A stretch of 64,000 nucleotides of DNA from Apostichopus japonicus (GCF_037975245.1 NC_092574.1:19063713-19127712), one strand, 5' to 3'; positions 45,726-61,654 are shown, counted from the stretch's first letter. Numbers and translations are program-made. The notes: a model not told the origin generated them from the letters alone.

Positions 45726-48057
45726 TTTCATAGCAAGCGCGATAGGTGCCACATGTGTCATTGTTCTTTAACATATCAAAGTAGTGTCAATTGTTTCTGA
45801 ATTAATGGTGCAGGATCGACGAAAAAAGGGAAAGATTATTTCGGTGGAGAAATAGTTCTCCATTAGGATCCATGACCGCCGTGGGGATAAGAGTAACATT
45901 TTTCTCGGTAACTTGCTTTTTGTCGTTATCTGTCAAAACATATATTTTTCACCTCAAAGTGGACCGATTCGTAAATCTTGTTTTAAACTTTATATAGGCT
46001 ATTATGATGTTTACCTCAACCACAGCACCATCTGGTCTCCGATTTTGTCTACTCTTAGATATTCAAACTAAAGTTTCCTTACCATTGAGACACACAGATT
46101 TGGTTACTATGGTAACAAATATCACAAAAATATTAACAACTGTAAATTATGGACGAGGAAATTTTGCGCATAAGCATCTCGATATAACCAAAATCATTGA
46201 AGTAAACCAAAATTCATAACTGCATGACTTTGAAATTCCAATAACGCACCTGCATGGGAAAAATACAAGAAGTAAGACTCATTAAACCTGTCCGTATGAA
46301 GGATTAAATGCAGACGACAGCTTTGTTCTTACCGCGCAAGAACACTAAAAAACAACGACGTTTAAACAAAAGCAAAAAACACTTTATGATAACAAAGTTA
46401 AAATCTCGAGTCAAAACCTCGCCAAATGTTTGCAATAAACCCCGCTCACATAAACCTCGTACACTATCTGAAAATTAGACCCCAGAAATGTAATAGTTAG
46501 TACTGATTTTTTTCTGAACTGGAAAATGAAGGAAAATGTAAACTGTTACTTTATTCCAGCAAGGAAGCTCTCTTCTAACTTCCTGTTCAACAAAGTTATT
46601 CCATTATGACCAAATTTAAGAGTCAGAGAATCTAGGTTTCACTTAATCTCGTACTGCTATAACTTTTCATGACATCAGATAGGCATATACCCTTTATTAG
46701 ATGTGGAATTTGAGGGAAGGGGTACATAACTTTGGCGGACGTCCGATCTAGGGAGGAGTCTTATTGGGTGGTGGTGCACAATATGACTGACGCCCGTTTT
46801 GGGAAGGACTAAGGGGGCTTCTCCTTCTGCTTCTCCTTTTGAGAAAATTTTGTATTGGTAAGGGGACGAACGAGCAACATGGTGCTAGCATTTCCATTGT
46901 TTGACTCCGTTTGTGTAGAACAATTTTAAATTTGTGTAAGTGTAATCGAATTTACATGAGTGTTGTGAAATGTTAGCCGTGGGAGTGGGTTTGGGTGGGG
47001 GTGGGGGAAGGGAGGAGGAACGTTCCCGTAGTTGCTAAGGCCCTGTATATATTTAATGATATCAAACATTTACACATTATAATGCGTATCGGTATATAGG
47101 TACACGCAGGAATCTCGTATCTCACATAGATCACATTGTTGTGTCGTTATTATTAGGGACGATAACCAAGTTCCGTACGACACACGGAACTTTTGAGTTA
47201 AAGTGTCAATCACTGAATCAAGGTGTACTCTGATATAAACCATAAATTTGGTAGCCCGTAAAAAATATAATTTATTCGCGAATGAAATTTAATAGAACGT
47301 CAAAAAGCAGTCATATTCCTCACATTCAAACATGACATTATATTTTACTTATAAAATAACATGTCTTGAAGTCATCAAGTTATCAAAAGTCCAGATGATT
47401 TCATCAAAATCATTTCAAGTGGGCAAAGCAAATTACAATGTATCTATTAAGACCACATTTACATATTTGCATATTCGCATATGTAATTAGCTCAATTATA
47501 CAATAAAAAAAATTGGGAAACCTCATTTCAATACCTTTCCAACAATGCATAGGTTCCTATTGCCAAGAGTGACTGGATTTTGATAAATTGAAATTTGTAA
47601 ATAATTTCCCCCAGGGACCTTTGATAATGGCATTGACCTTGATACGTTAAGGGGTAACTTGTTGAAAGATATCTCGTTCTATAACTTATGAAGAAAACCT
47701 TCTGAGATCCTTCTCAGATCACGTGCACGGTGCATGTAAAACAGATCAGCTTATCCAGGATAATATGTATCATGCAGCTATTTATTTTCCCATTGCAATT
47801 TTTTTAAAGACAATTTTGTCGTCGACGCACCCCCCCAACCCCGCAACCCCCCAACCCCCCAACCCCCCCCCCCCCACCATTAATTTGACTCTAAATTCGC
47901 TTTACACACTTTAAGAACCATTTTAAAGCTGACTATCTTGGACAATGTAGCGATAGAGCCATTACCTGCGTTTCTGTTCTATTAAAAACAAGAAAGGAGC
48001 TCAACTTATCATGCCATTCAGTCGTCTGCGTTAGTCTATAGAGTCGGTGATAACTTT
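45726..48057. other. intergenic, no supported gene
   Basis: Holds the repeat relative at 46685-46925, a small perfect hairpin at 47168-47192 (AAGTTCCGT, 7 nt, ACGGAACTT) and a C-run near 47830-47876. Confidence 0.4.
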
Positions 48058-48953
48058 GGGGTACACCCCTCAGTCCGACAAGTTTTCAGTCCGACAAGTT
48101 TTCAGTCCGAAAATAAAATACACGTTTTCAGTCCGAAAATGAAATACACGTTTTCAGTCCGAAAATAAAATACACGTTTTCAGTCCGAAATGAAATACAC
48201 GTTTTCAGTCCGAAAATGTTTTCAGTTGGGGAATGAAAGCAGTTTTAATGCCATAATATCACCAATAAACTTTGACAGCCCGAACTGATAGTAAAGAAAT
48301 CGATTGAATATTTCGTATATACTCATAATTGACAAATAAGGAGTAAAGTTTTAGAAAATATATTGGAATTTTCGGTCCCCCTGGGACCTTCGTCAGCAAT
48401 ATTGGCAGTCGAATGAAAAGTACAAAATGTAACACAATGAAAGTATGACGCTAGGTTTAAAGTGTAAATTGCATTGATGGAATTAGAACCAAACAAACCA
48501 TGACTATACAGGAAGCTGATTAAGGAGCGAAGAACAGATTACATATGTTTGTAGAACTGATAGTTGTTAAGGGGTCCCAAGTCTTTGTTGAGGCCGATGA
48601 TGTGAGACTTAATACAAAAGATTCAATCGATTTTTTTACTATCAGTTCGGGCTGTAACCGTTTATTGGTGATATTATGGCATTAAAACTGCTTTCATTCC
48701 CTAACTGAAAACGTGTATCTCATTTTCGGACTCAGGAAAACGAATATTTCATTTTCGGACTGAAAACGTGTATTTCATTTTCGGACTGAAAACGTGTATT
48801 TCATTTTCGGACTAAAAACTCGTTTTTTCGGACTGAAAACGTGTATTTTATTTTCGGACTGAAAACGTGTCGGACTGAAAACTCGTTTTTTCGGACTAAA
48901 AACGTGTATTTTATTTTCGGACTGAAAACGTGTCGGACTGACAACGTGTACCC
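48058..48953. mobile_element. 0.9-kb TIR transposon with subterminal tandem repeats
   Basis: Flanked by ATAACTTT at 48050-48057 and 48954-48961, an exact 8-bp duplication. The ends are GGGTACAC inverted, then CAGTCCGACA. Each arm (about 48065-48230 and 48710-48945) is a run of about 28-bp repeats, CGTTTTCAGTCCGAAAATGAAATACA, in opposite orientation. Inside these, a long inverted pair (TTTTAATGCCATAATATCACCAATAAAC at 48243-48271 and its reverse at 48662-48690) extends the stem to about 260 bp. The centre, about 48330-48625, is unrelated single-copy sequence. No transposase. Confidence 0.85.
48362..48405 (-). ncRNA. hammerhead-ribozyme-like motif
   Basis: On the minus strand: ATATTG, core CTGACGA, one extra A, a stem GGTCCC-AGG-GGGACC, then GAA with palindromic AATT and C, and finally CAATAT, which pairs with the first ATATTG. 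Core, helix II, palindromic helix III and helix I are in hammerhead order, like the short-helix-III type found in retrozymes and Penelope-like elements. The extra A between core and helix II may abolish activity. Confidence 0.4.
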
Positions 48954-48961
48954 ATAACTTT

Positions 48962-49102
48962 ATGTAGACCCTGCAGTTGATGAAAGGTAAGAACTGTTGA
49001 TATATATAACATAACGCCGAAAGTATAACTATATTCCATTCAAACTTCCTGGAAAAAGCAAGCCCGTGAGATGAAAGTCGCCTAGGCTATAACTATATAG
49101 AC
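48962..49102. other. short spacer
   Basis: Nothing recognised between the transposon and the TA repeat. Confidence 0.4.
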
Positions 49103-49149
<47 letters not shown>

Positions 49150-49250
49150 TGTATGTATATAGGCTATATATATAGGCTATACATAGGCTATATATAGGCT
49201 GTATAGGCTATACATATAGGCTATATATAGGCTATATATATAGCCTATAT
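49103..49250. repeat. (TA)n followed by a TAGGCTATATA short tandem repeat
   Basis: A TA run grades into repeated TATATAGGCTATACATAGGC. GGCTATA units recur every 12-20 bp. Confidence 0.9.
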
Positions 49251-50400
49251 CAGGCGCGGCGGAACGGAAAAATTATTGGGGGGGCTAATGTGTGCATGGA
49301 TACTATCTAAGCGGAGCGCCACCATCGGTTGGCGCGGAGCGTACAAGAAAATTTGGGTTTTTTTCAAATCCCCAGATGGCCGGAAACGGCACTTGCCGAG
49401 TGTTTTATGCTGCGAATACCTAGCCCTAAAATATGGGTCTCACGCCTGCAATTTCTCATATTGCACGTAAAAGTCTGTAAAAACATTGTAATTTGTATAT
49501 TCGATGGTGTTTTAAGAGAGTAGCAATTACTCGTAGTGTACTCGCAAAGACGTTTTTGAGTGTAGTAAGGGCAGTGGCGGAGCTAGGGGTATTGGTCAGG
49601 GGGGCAAGAATGGTCTGTAGGGGCGCTTTCGACACTATCTAAGCGGAGCGCCACCACAGGTTGGCACGGAGCGTACAGAAATTTTTTGAATAAAGATACT
49701 CCCTAGATTGCAGGTAATGACCCCAAGGGCGGCGGAAGCACTTTTAATCTGGGGGGGGGGGGGGCACCGACATCGAAGGGCACTTTGCAGAAATTCGATG
49801 GGAATGATACAGCCTTATATTTAGTACCCTTTATAACTCTTATTGTATTATCTTATTTGCGTATACACATCACTCCATCAACGCTCCCCCCCCCCCCACC
49901 CTCAAGGAAAATATGCATATTAGCACTGCAATATCCAATGCGCAAATTGGGAAACAAGGAACAAGTTTTGTTTTGAGTAAAAACGAGGTGAAATCATGCT
50001 AGTTGCTAATGTAGGAATCTTCCGAATAAGAGTTTATTTCTTGATAATATCTTAACAATTTTTTTCCATTCGAAATAGCTTTGAGTTTGACCCACAGAAA
50101 TTCATTAGAAGTCAGGGGCGTAGCCAGGATTTGAAAGTTGTATACACGACTATCTGAGCGGAGCGCCACCATCGGTTGGCGCGGAGCGTACAAGAAAATT
50201 TTTGGTTTTACAAACCCCTCAGATGGCCGGAAACGGCCCTTCCCGAGTGTTCATTCTGGTTCCCTGGCCTCTTGCTAACTTGAGACACCTCAATTTTTAT
50301 GTAGAAAAAGGGCACATTTTTAACCTGAGGAAAAGTGGGGGGCACGTGCCCCTGTGCCTCCCCGGTTCCGCCGCCCTTAAATGACCCTTTCCGGGCCCTG
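49251..50400 (+). repeat. cluster of CAGTGGCGGAGC / GCGTAGCC repeat-family members
   Basis: Three copies on the plus strand: about 49252-49420, 49573-49700 (starts CAGTGGCGGAGCTAGGGG) and 50115-50390 (starts AGGGGCGTAGCCAGG). All share CTATCTRAGCGGAGCGCCACC and TTGGCGCGGAGCGTACAAG, then AAAATTT. Two share CAGATGGCCGGAAACGGC. The ends resemble hAT termini, but I could not find clean target duplications. Confidence 0.7.
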
Positions 50401-50559
50401 CTAATTTGCAGATAAACGGAGAATAAATAGGTGTCGTCGCCATTGTGTCGGAAAATTACACCAACAGAATATGACAAATGTCAATAGGTATATGAGAGCG
50501 CAATAAAATAGTCAATAATCGCGAATAAGTGAAAAGTAGTGAAAAGCTGAAAAGGGCGC

Positions 50560-51000
50560 CAGCAGTCCATTTGAGTCCGTCAGGGGGGGGGGGGGCATCC
50601 GCCCTGACTGTATATATGAACGCTCCGCCACTAAGAAAGGGGATGTTGGAGAACTGGCTGAAATGAGGCAAGTCATTGGCCTAAGACGAAGTTGTGTTAC
50701 GCTTACCGGTACTCACACTCACTGCTTCCACTTTTCACGGGGCGTGAAGACGCGGTTGGGGTGACAATGTGGTCTGTAGCCAGGGGACGGGCCGAGGGTC
50801 CCCCAGCAATTACTAAAATTATTACACCTATATAATATACGTGTGCATTGGACAGATCGACAAGTATGCATTGAAAAATGGGCAGATGCACGTTTCGGAG
50901 CCTTGGTAAATATTGGGGGGGCTTATCATGCATTTGCCCCCTCAACTTTTTCATTGGGGGGGCTGAGCCCCCCCAAGCCCCCCCGGTTCCGCCGCCACTG
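50560..51000 (-). repeat. G-run repeats ending in hAT-like CAGTGGCGG termini
   Basis: On the minus strand two fragments start TTAGTGGCGGAGCG (near 50636) and CAGTGGCGGCGGAACCGG (50999), followed by long G runs and a GGGGGGCTCAGCCCCCC hairpin. Both are related to the plus-strand cluster just before them. Confidence 0.6.
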
Positions 51001-51076
51001 GCCTATATATATATATAAATTCTGATTTCTTGAACAATAATGACTATGGTAATTATTAATTCTTATTATCATATAA

Positions 51077-51385
51077 TTATAGTAATTTAATAATAATATT
51101 AATGGAAACAATCGATGTTCTGTTATCGTCTTCTTCTTCGTCTTCTACATTTGAAGTCGCACGTGTTTGTTTGAAGTCGTCAACATTTATCACAAGTTGA
51201 TTTATGTGCCTCATACATGTGTCAGATATAGTCTGGTAAAGGTGCAATAAATCATGACAGGTGTTGATGTTGTTGATCAGCTGAATTTTGATGTAAGTCA
51301 AAGTTTGTTCCGTTTCCAACCCCCTTCTCCTATTTCTATAGTCTCTTTCTTGTCTTTTTCTTTTTTTATCTTGTTGCTTTGACAT
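51077..51385 (-). CDS. small lysine/arginine-rich then acidic protein, doubtful
   Basis: A 102-codon frame opens MSKQQDKKRKRQERDYRNRR, a strongly basic segment that could be a nuclear localisation or nucleic-acid-binding region. A predicted helix follows (TYIKIQLINNINTCHDLLHL), then an acidic patch VEDEEEDDN. Order and composition look more protein-like than most frames here. There is no homology I recognise, no second copy, and the A-rich start could come from a simple repeat. It may also be the last exon of a longer gene. Confidence 0.25.
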   Translation of the reverse strand: MSKQQDKKRKRQERDYRNRRRGLETEQTLTYIKIQLINNINTCHDLLHLYQTISDTCMRHINQLVINVDDFKQTRATSNVEDEEEDDNRTSIVSINIIIKLL

Positions 51386-52258
51386 GAAAAGAAAAACGAT
51401 AGTTACATCGATGTTTACTGCAATATTTGATTATCATTAATCCAAAGAGAAATAAAGAATTTGAATCACTTAAAATCTCAATAGTGCTTTGGAAGGTTAT
51501 TCGCTTCTGACACGGATTCCCCGAGGGGTAGAGGTAGAAGAGTCGCAACCACTTTGTACTGAGGAGTGGAAGAAATATCAACTGTTTTTTAATCGATTTT
51601 TTTAAAGGTTACAAATATATAGATCACCCCTTATTATATTTGGAATCGATCATAAAACACTTCGAGACTACTTTATTTATCTTTTGTTAATTAAAAATTA
51701 CCCAGAAAGATGACAGGACTCGACTCGGGGAGCTATGAAATGCTGGGCTACACATGCTTCTGCACGTAGGCCTACAAAAAAAACCAAGCTTTGTCCCCGA
51801 TGATTTGAACACGTAAACATCGTGTTAAGCTAATAAATTATTACCAAACTTCCATTGAATATCCTATAGAAAATGAATTCACAACGTTTGTATAGGCTAC
51901 GTGATGCAGATCTGTGGATTTGGTACATGTGCCGGATGCTGAGTCACTGCTACTCTTAGGAATTACCTCTGATAGACGTAGTTTTATCTCACCTATTAAG
52001 AAATAAAGCACGCACCCCTCGCCCCCCCCCCACCGCCCGCCCTCACCCTTACATCCAACCCACCTCAAACTCACCTCTTTTGTTTATGTGGTTACATCCC
52101 GGTGCATGTTCGCAGAATGCACTTAGAAATTATCAGAAAATCAAGTAATTCCGAGTACTTAATGTTCCAAGTATCGAGTATCAGGGCTCGAGTACCATAT
52201 TTGGTGATCTGGGTACCGCGAGTATATAATCTAAAAACACTGGAGTGATCACTCACTA
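51386..52258. other. intergenic, nothing recognised
   Basis: A C-run at 52021-52036 is the only notable feature. Confidence 0.4.
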
Positions 52259-52344
52259 CACTCTCAAAAAGAGTGAAAATTCACTCCAAATGAGTGAAAA
52301 TTCACTGCAAAAGAGTGAAAATTCACTCTTTTGTTTTTTGAGTG
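52259..52344. mobile_element. 86-bp miniature element with TA duplication
   Basis: Ends CACTCTCAAAAA and TTTTTTGAGTG are inverted and flanked by TA. The interior is three copies of GAGTGAAAATTCACT, each itself a palindrome. TA duplication suggests a Tc1/mariner-type MITE. Confidence 0.6.
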
Positions 52345-52854
52345 TACCATATCCGACTATACATCTTTTAAATTCGAGTACCGAGGACGAGTACTTTGTC
52401 ATCGAAGTACTTTTGGAGTACTCGAGTGGGTTTGGTTTATTCAATTTACAGTACCCTTTCGATTATAAATGTCCCTTGTTTGTCGTTCTTATAGTCGACT
52501 GTCCACAGACTATGGGGCGAGACCCAAGATTATAGGTACCGGGATTTTTCCAGACGCCGAAAAATGTATCTGCAGTTTTCGGAGCCTCACCATATTAGAT
52601 CGATGAAGTTATTTTATCACGTCCTTAACCTAAATTCAGGCTATCCTCTATGATTCAGAGCATATATTCCGAGGAGTGGTGGTATGGACGGTGGGGCGTG
52701 GTTATGTCCTCGTAGAAGATACTTGGTCGTTCCAACCCTTAAAGTTTGCTGACCGCTGTTCTAAGCAAATGATATATAACATGTGAACTTCACGACACTG
52801 CTCGGTACTTGTTACTGCTCGAAAAATTCAAAATTTACATTTTTCCTACCCCAG

Positions 52855-53104
52855 ATATCCTCAGCGAAAAGACCATTACATGGAACGCAGAGGTGTATTG
52901 ATCCATCGATTGATCGACGCTGAACCGGTGCGTCGTTGGGTCCAAGGCATAGATAAATTACAAACTATAGATACCAACTTTGGCGATTTTCATGACTATA
53001 CGCAAGGAGCCAAATTCGACGGGCAAAGCAGATTAACTCAGCTGGTCAGTCGTTTTGACTTTCTTAATGGACCAACTCGGGCTGACGTCATTACACGTTT
53101 CTAG
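52855..53104 (+). CDS. terminal exon of an unidentified gene
   Basis: A strong acceptor (ACATTTTTCCTACCCCAG) is followed by an 82-codon open stretch to TAG. The frame enters with one base completing a split codon, then YPQRKDHYMERRGVLIHRLI, DAEPVRRWVQGIDKLQ, NFGDFHDYTQGAKFDGQSRL and ending ADVITRF. It is hydrophilic, rich in D, R and Q, with balanced codons and higher GC than the flanks, unlike the chance frames nearby. No membrane segment or known motif is visible. ATTAAA follows 78 nt after the stop. Upstream exons are not visible and would lie beyond the repeat cluster at 49-51 kb. The internal ATG could instead be a start. Confidence 0.5.
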
Positions 53105-53181
53105 GGAGTCTCGATCTGAATTCATTCGGAATTATTCCAATGCAATTGATATATTGTCCTATCAGAATGGTAAAAGATAAC

Positions 53182-53187
53182 ATTAAA
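53182..53187 (+). terminator. candidate poly(A) signal
   Basis: ATTAAA 78 nt downstream of the stop codon of the exon at 52855-53104. Confidence 0.4.
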
Positions 53188-57329
<4,142 letters not shown>

Positions 57330-57482
57330 AGTCCTGAAATCAACGTATGTCGAATTAAATTGATGTATGTCGGTTTGTCGTGCTGTCATTGGAAGACCAG
57401 TGTCACATGTTGTTTTCTAGCGCTCTGATTGGAAGAAATCGACATATGTCAAATTAAATTGACATATGTCGATTTCAGGACT
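57330..57482. mobile_element. 153-bp MITE with TA duplication
   Basis: Inverted ends AGTCCTGAAATC, then about 30 bp of near-perfect inverted sequence built from paired CGACATATGTC palindromes around AATTAAATTGA, flanked by TA on both sides. The centre is about 65 bp of unique sequence. Typical of Tc1/mariner-type MITEs. Confidence 0.8.
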
Positions 57483-57821
57483 TATGGCACACTAGGCGTA
57501 CCATAGTATGTAGACCTGCTCCTTGTACATACCGTTCGTCGGACGTCGTTAAGAAAATTCCTCCAAGTTGGAATGTTCTGGAAGGGTTCGTAAACTGTTT
57601 GTGCCTTACCAGGGAGTTTCCATGGCAACAGCTCAATCCTGCAGTCTGGTTCACCCGTACCTATCTGCCTATATCAGTATTTATGAATCAGAATGTGTCT
57701 TAATGGGTAGAGTTTATCGGAATACCATTTTTTTGTTATTTATCACGTACAGTACAATGGGCAACAAAAACTATACAATGCGTGACAAGAACATCAGTTC
57801 TCCTTCCGGCCCGCCTTAGCT

Positions 57822-57975
57822 CAGTGGCGTGCGCAAAGATGCAGACGCGGGGCACCGCGCCGTCAGTCAGTGGAGGGGACCCTACCTAGGTCAATCGGAA
57901 GAAATTAAGAATTTGACCAAACACCCCCCCCCCCCCTCCCTCCCCACATTGTAATCCTGGGCACGACACCGCCCT
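57822..57975. repeat. hAT-like CAGTGGCGT fragment
   Basis: Starts CAGTGGCGTGCGCA and ends GGGCACGACACCGCCC, with a C-run between. The inverted relation of the ends is partial and no target duplication is clear. Confidence 0.45.
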
Positions 57976-59371
57976 TAATCATCCTAAGTTGTGTATATAA
58001 TTATGCATTATTCCAAAGTTATAAAGACATATATGAAACCATGTGGACACCATATTTTATCTTAACTGTGCTAGAAATATCAACTAAATCTCCCAACATC
58101 ACCCCCCCCCCCCCCCGCTTATTCCGTGGCACAGGATTTGAGAGAAATTATTTGGACTTCAATATATCCATCAAGTTGACGAATATGTTGGCTATACAAG
58201 GGTCAAGAAATTCCTCACTCGAGACGAATAAACTGAGGAACATTTCCTCCTCAGAATTATCTTAAGCGGCAAAGTCACCATATTTCATGGTGTCCTACCA
58301 CAACTAATTGCTCCGTTGACCTACACACTAAATTGGTCACTTTTCTTAAGAATAAAGATATGTTTTCAACTGACATGACCTTCCCACCATAGGATACTAG
58401 CTCTCTCTCTCTCTCTCTCTCTCTGCGGAATCTTCTTGTTTCACTCAGGATTTTCTAAACTGCCTTAAATCACCTTCAGTCCTCCATATTTTTAGACCAT
58501 CTGTATTGTATTTCATCCTCTCCAATATCCAAGCATGAAACAAAATGATGATGTCTCAGAAAATGCCAACCCCCCCCCCCAAAAAAAAAGAAAATTAAAA
58601 CAGTGGGTCACGTTTGGACTATTTTCCTTGCAGGCGGACGTGCACTATACTCTAATAGTGGTACGGTACTTGTACGTACCAATACATGTTGTTATCGCAC
58701 GATTTAACACGGAAGCACAGGTGCAAAACACACACATCATGAAACAGATCAGTATATTGGGAAAACCTTTTCTACCCAACGCTTTGCTTACGCAGGCAGG
58801 CCTATAGAGAGAGAGAGAGAAAGCAAGAGAGGGTGAGGGGGGCTCATTTCCGGGGGTCGGGGCAAATTATGCTTTTACGACAAAAAAATAATACTTCAAA
58901 AAGAGGGCGCCAGGTGACATATTGTCCCTGTGGCCGGATCTGGTTCTTTACCGTCTCTGTACGCAGGGAATTCTAAACAGGAAATAGATTTAGGGAATCT
59001 TTAGTTCCGGTTCGATCTGAGCACTGCCTTATACAATGGCGCCTGCACACTGCACCACGTATGTCTGTTCTAATCATATATATATCCATATATAGGGGCA
59101 ACCTACAGCTTCCACTTGCATCATGCAGAAAGCTGAACTTTTTATCATACATGTAAACAATTTTATTTTTCATAATAAGAAAAAAATAGGTAGCAATATC
59201 CAACTACCCGGATGATGGGTCACCTGTTTTCTTCCGAGCGCTAACCAAACTTTGTTCCGCGGTTCGAATCACCACCCATGTAGTAGCTGAAAAGTAGAGA
59301 GTACCCACAATGAAAGTGAGAGAAAATTGTCAATTTATATGCTAAATGAAATGTGAATAACATAATAATCA

Positions 59372-59424
<53 letters not shown>

Positions 59425-60594
59425 CTGGAACGAGATACAATTCAGCATTTACAAGAGTTTCTTCATATGGTTTACATAATTTTACTTTTAATATGTCCCA
59501 GGAATGTCAGTGTGGTATGGGACATGTTTCGAGCATACCCTGTTGTTGTTTTTAAAAATGACTATACTACTGACTAATTCAGTGATAAAGTTTATTATGG
59601 CCTATAAACGTGTCCGCCATCAATACGGGTGAGGCCTACATGTATATTCGCTAAACGGTTAGGAAAGGCTTATCCTAGATTACGCCACCGGGTATGTAAA
59701 CATTTCCTACATTGAGAAACCGCGCCATATTAATAGTGCAAAAAACCTCGTATCATTTATCGATCTGGCTAGGATATCAAAACTTCATAGTACCTAACTA
59801 TTAGATCAGACACTTTATGCCTACAGTTTTATCGCGGAAGTTGGAGTATGTACCTATAACCGCACTGAGTCTACTAGGCAAACGTTTACACGCCAGGAAA
59901 CCGCATATTGTCCTTGTTTAGACGGCGGTACTGATAAAGATAGAACAAGGGCATGGATGCTACCATCATACATCATACAATCTCTATTTAAATACCGCCT
60001 TTCTCTTCTACGGGCAGCAACCCCAAATATATATTCTCATTTAACCAGACCTCCCAAGTTTCAAATGTGCAGAAATACTTTTTTTTCGTTTTACGTTATA
60101 TTGGTCAATAACCCGGAAATAATTATGAAGCATGATTGAAATCGATAGGCTTATAACGTTTATGAATAGTTATCATCACCTTACAGTGTGTGAAGGGTGA
60201 ATGATCTCATTTATTTGCGATAGTCATAACGACACATCAAGTCATGACTTGAATGCTTACACAAACAACCAATATCAAGTTAAAAAAAACAAAAACAGGT
60301 ACGAAAGTACGAATGTGTCAGAACCCCTCCACCTCCCACCTCCCACCCCCCTCATGGAAATTTTTCAAAACTATTTCAATATCCAGCCATGTAAAGTCGA
60401 AATGACTTACTCAATGTGTGGGAATTGTTTGTGAAAGGAAATCATTTTACCGAAGATATTGATGAGGTTTTAAGTCAAATCTTTCCGATTTGTGTGTTAT
60501 TCAAATGATAATGGTGAACCGGAAATATGATTACAAATATAACGACAGCAGGTGCGTATCCAGGGGGGCGTTGGGGGCGCGCGCCCCCCGGGTA
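57976..60594. other. intergenic with simple repeats
   Basis: (CT)n at about 58400-58424, a (GA)n run at 58805-58825, (TA)n at 59371-59421, and C-runs at 58101 and 58571. No gene is supported. Confidence 0.45.
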
Positions 60595-60725
60595 AGGAAA
60601 AGAGGAGAGAAAAAAAAGAGAAGAAAAAAGGGGAAAGGAGGGGAAAAAAGAAAAGGAGGAGAGGAAGGAAGGGAAAAGAAAAAGAAAAAAAGAGAGAAAA
60701 AGGAGAAAAGGAAGGAGTGGAAGAT
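60555..60725. repeat. G-rich repeat head followed by a polypurine tract
   Basis: GTGCGTATCCAGGGGGGCG, then GGCGCGCGCCCCCCGGG, is a GCGTAGCC-family head. It leads into about 125 bp of only A and G. Open frames on both strands here are compositional. Confidence 0.85.
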
Positions 60726-60884
60726 AGCCAAGACCTCGGGAAGAGAAAGATCCCTATTATATACACAGGGTAGCCAGTGACAGATCAAGGATTACCCCGA
60801 CAACTCCATTTTTGACGTTTCCGTTTTTCCTCTCTCACTAATGTACTTGAACTCGACCGAGTCGTCGGGAAACATAACGCATTT

Positions 60885-61130
60885 CGGGAAGGGGGCGACC
60901 GCCCCCCCCCCCCGAGCAAATTTTCTTTATGACATTGCTAGTAATTTCAAAATAGACAATGCTTAGATGCAACTTACAAGGCCTGGGAAGTGTCATTTCC
61001 AGCGATCTGGGAGGCATTTCGGCCAAAATTTTTCTTGTACGCTTCGCGCCAACTCATGGTGGCGCTTCGCTTAGATAGTTTGCCTACAGGCTTCGCCCTC
61101 CCTTGGCAATTACTCGCTACACGCCTGTTC
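60885..61130 (-). repeat. GCGTAGCC-family member
   Basis: Read on the minus strand it runs from CAGGCGTGTAGCGAG near 61128 through CTATCTAAGCGAAGCGCCACC and TTGGCGCGAAGCGTACAAG to a C-run at 60900. Reverse orientation of the 49-50 kb cluster. Confidence 0.65.
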
Positions 61131-61230
61131 GAATTTGTAAAGCAAAGAGCAGATATTTCATCATATCAATGAGCATTGAAATGCATGTTCCACGATGAAC
61201 AGCCTCAAAAATTGTCAATGTGTGTAGTCA

Positions 61231-61654
61231 AAGGCGTAGGAGCCAGATTGGATTTGGGGGCTGTAATGACTTGCCCGAAAAAAAAGCCAAAATTTTTCGC
61301 GCAAGTCGCGCGCATTCAACATGTCGATGCCAATATCATATAGGCAAGATCGGTCATTACATTGTATGGCATCGTGTACCGCACGGTCCGTCAAAGTTGC
61401 AGTATACCGCCGGATGCTAATGTAAAGAACCAAATGTCTTATGTAGATGGAGAAAAACCATACAGATCCATTTATGTCAAAACTCTCTTTTACAGTAGTA
61501 ATGTCGGCCAAGCTTACAACTTTATTTCAATTACCAAGGAGATCATTTTAAGCTATTCATTGCTATTTATTTTTCTTTCAGTAGGTGCCCAAAAAAGATG
61601 GGAAAACAATTGGGGGGGGGGGGCTGCAGCCCCCGCCTCCTACGGGACCTACGC
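61231..61654. repeat. element with inverted AGGCGTAGG ends
   Basis: Starts AAGGCGTAGGAGCC and ends GGGACCTACGCCT, with GGGGGCTGCAGCCCCC near the right end. No target duplication was found. A TTTTTCGCGCAAGTCGCGCGC block near 61296 looks like a dispersed repeat. Confidence 0.5.

Noticed and set aside
48061-48230. CRISPR-like regularly spaced repeats (CAGTCCGAAAATGAAATACACG)
   Set aside because: Copies are directly abutting with no unique spacers, inverted in the other arm, and bounded by a transposon target duplication in eukaryotic DNA.
51077-51385. bZIP transcription factor reading of the basic frame
   Set aside because: There is a basic stretch but no leucine heptads and no conserved N-x-x-A-A-x-x-C/S-R signature. 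Kept only as a low-confidence frame.
60490-60788. Lysine/arginine/glutamate-rich and phenylalanine/serine-rich frames
   Set aside because: They come from a polypurine tract read on either strand.
61231-61654. Complete TIR transposon with a target duplication
   Set aside because: The ends are inverted, but the flanks GTAGTCAA and ATGAGTGA do not match, so it is listed only as a repeat.
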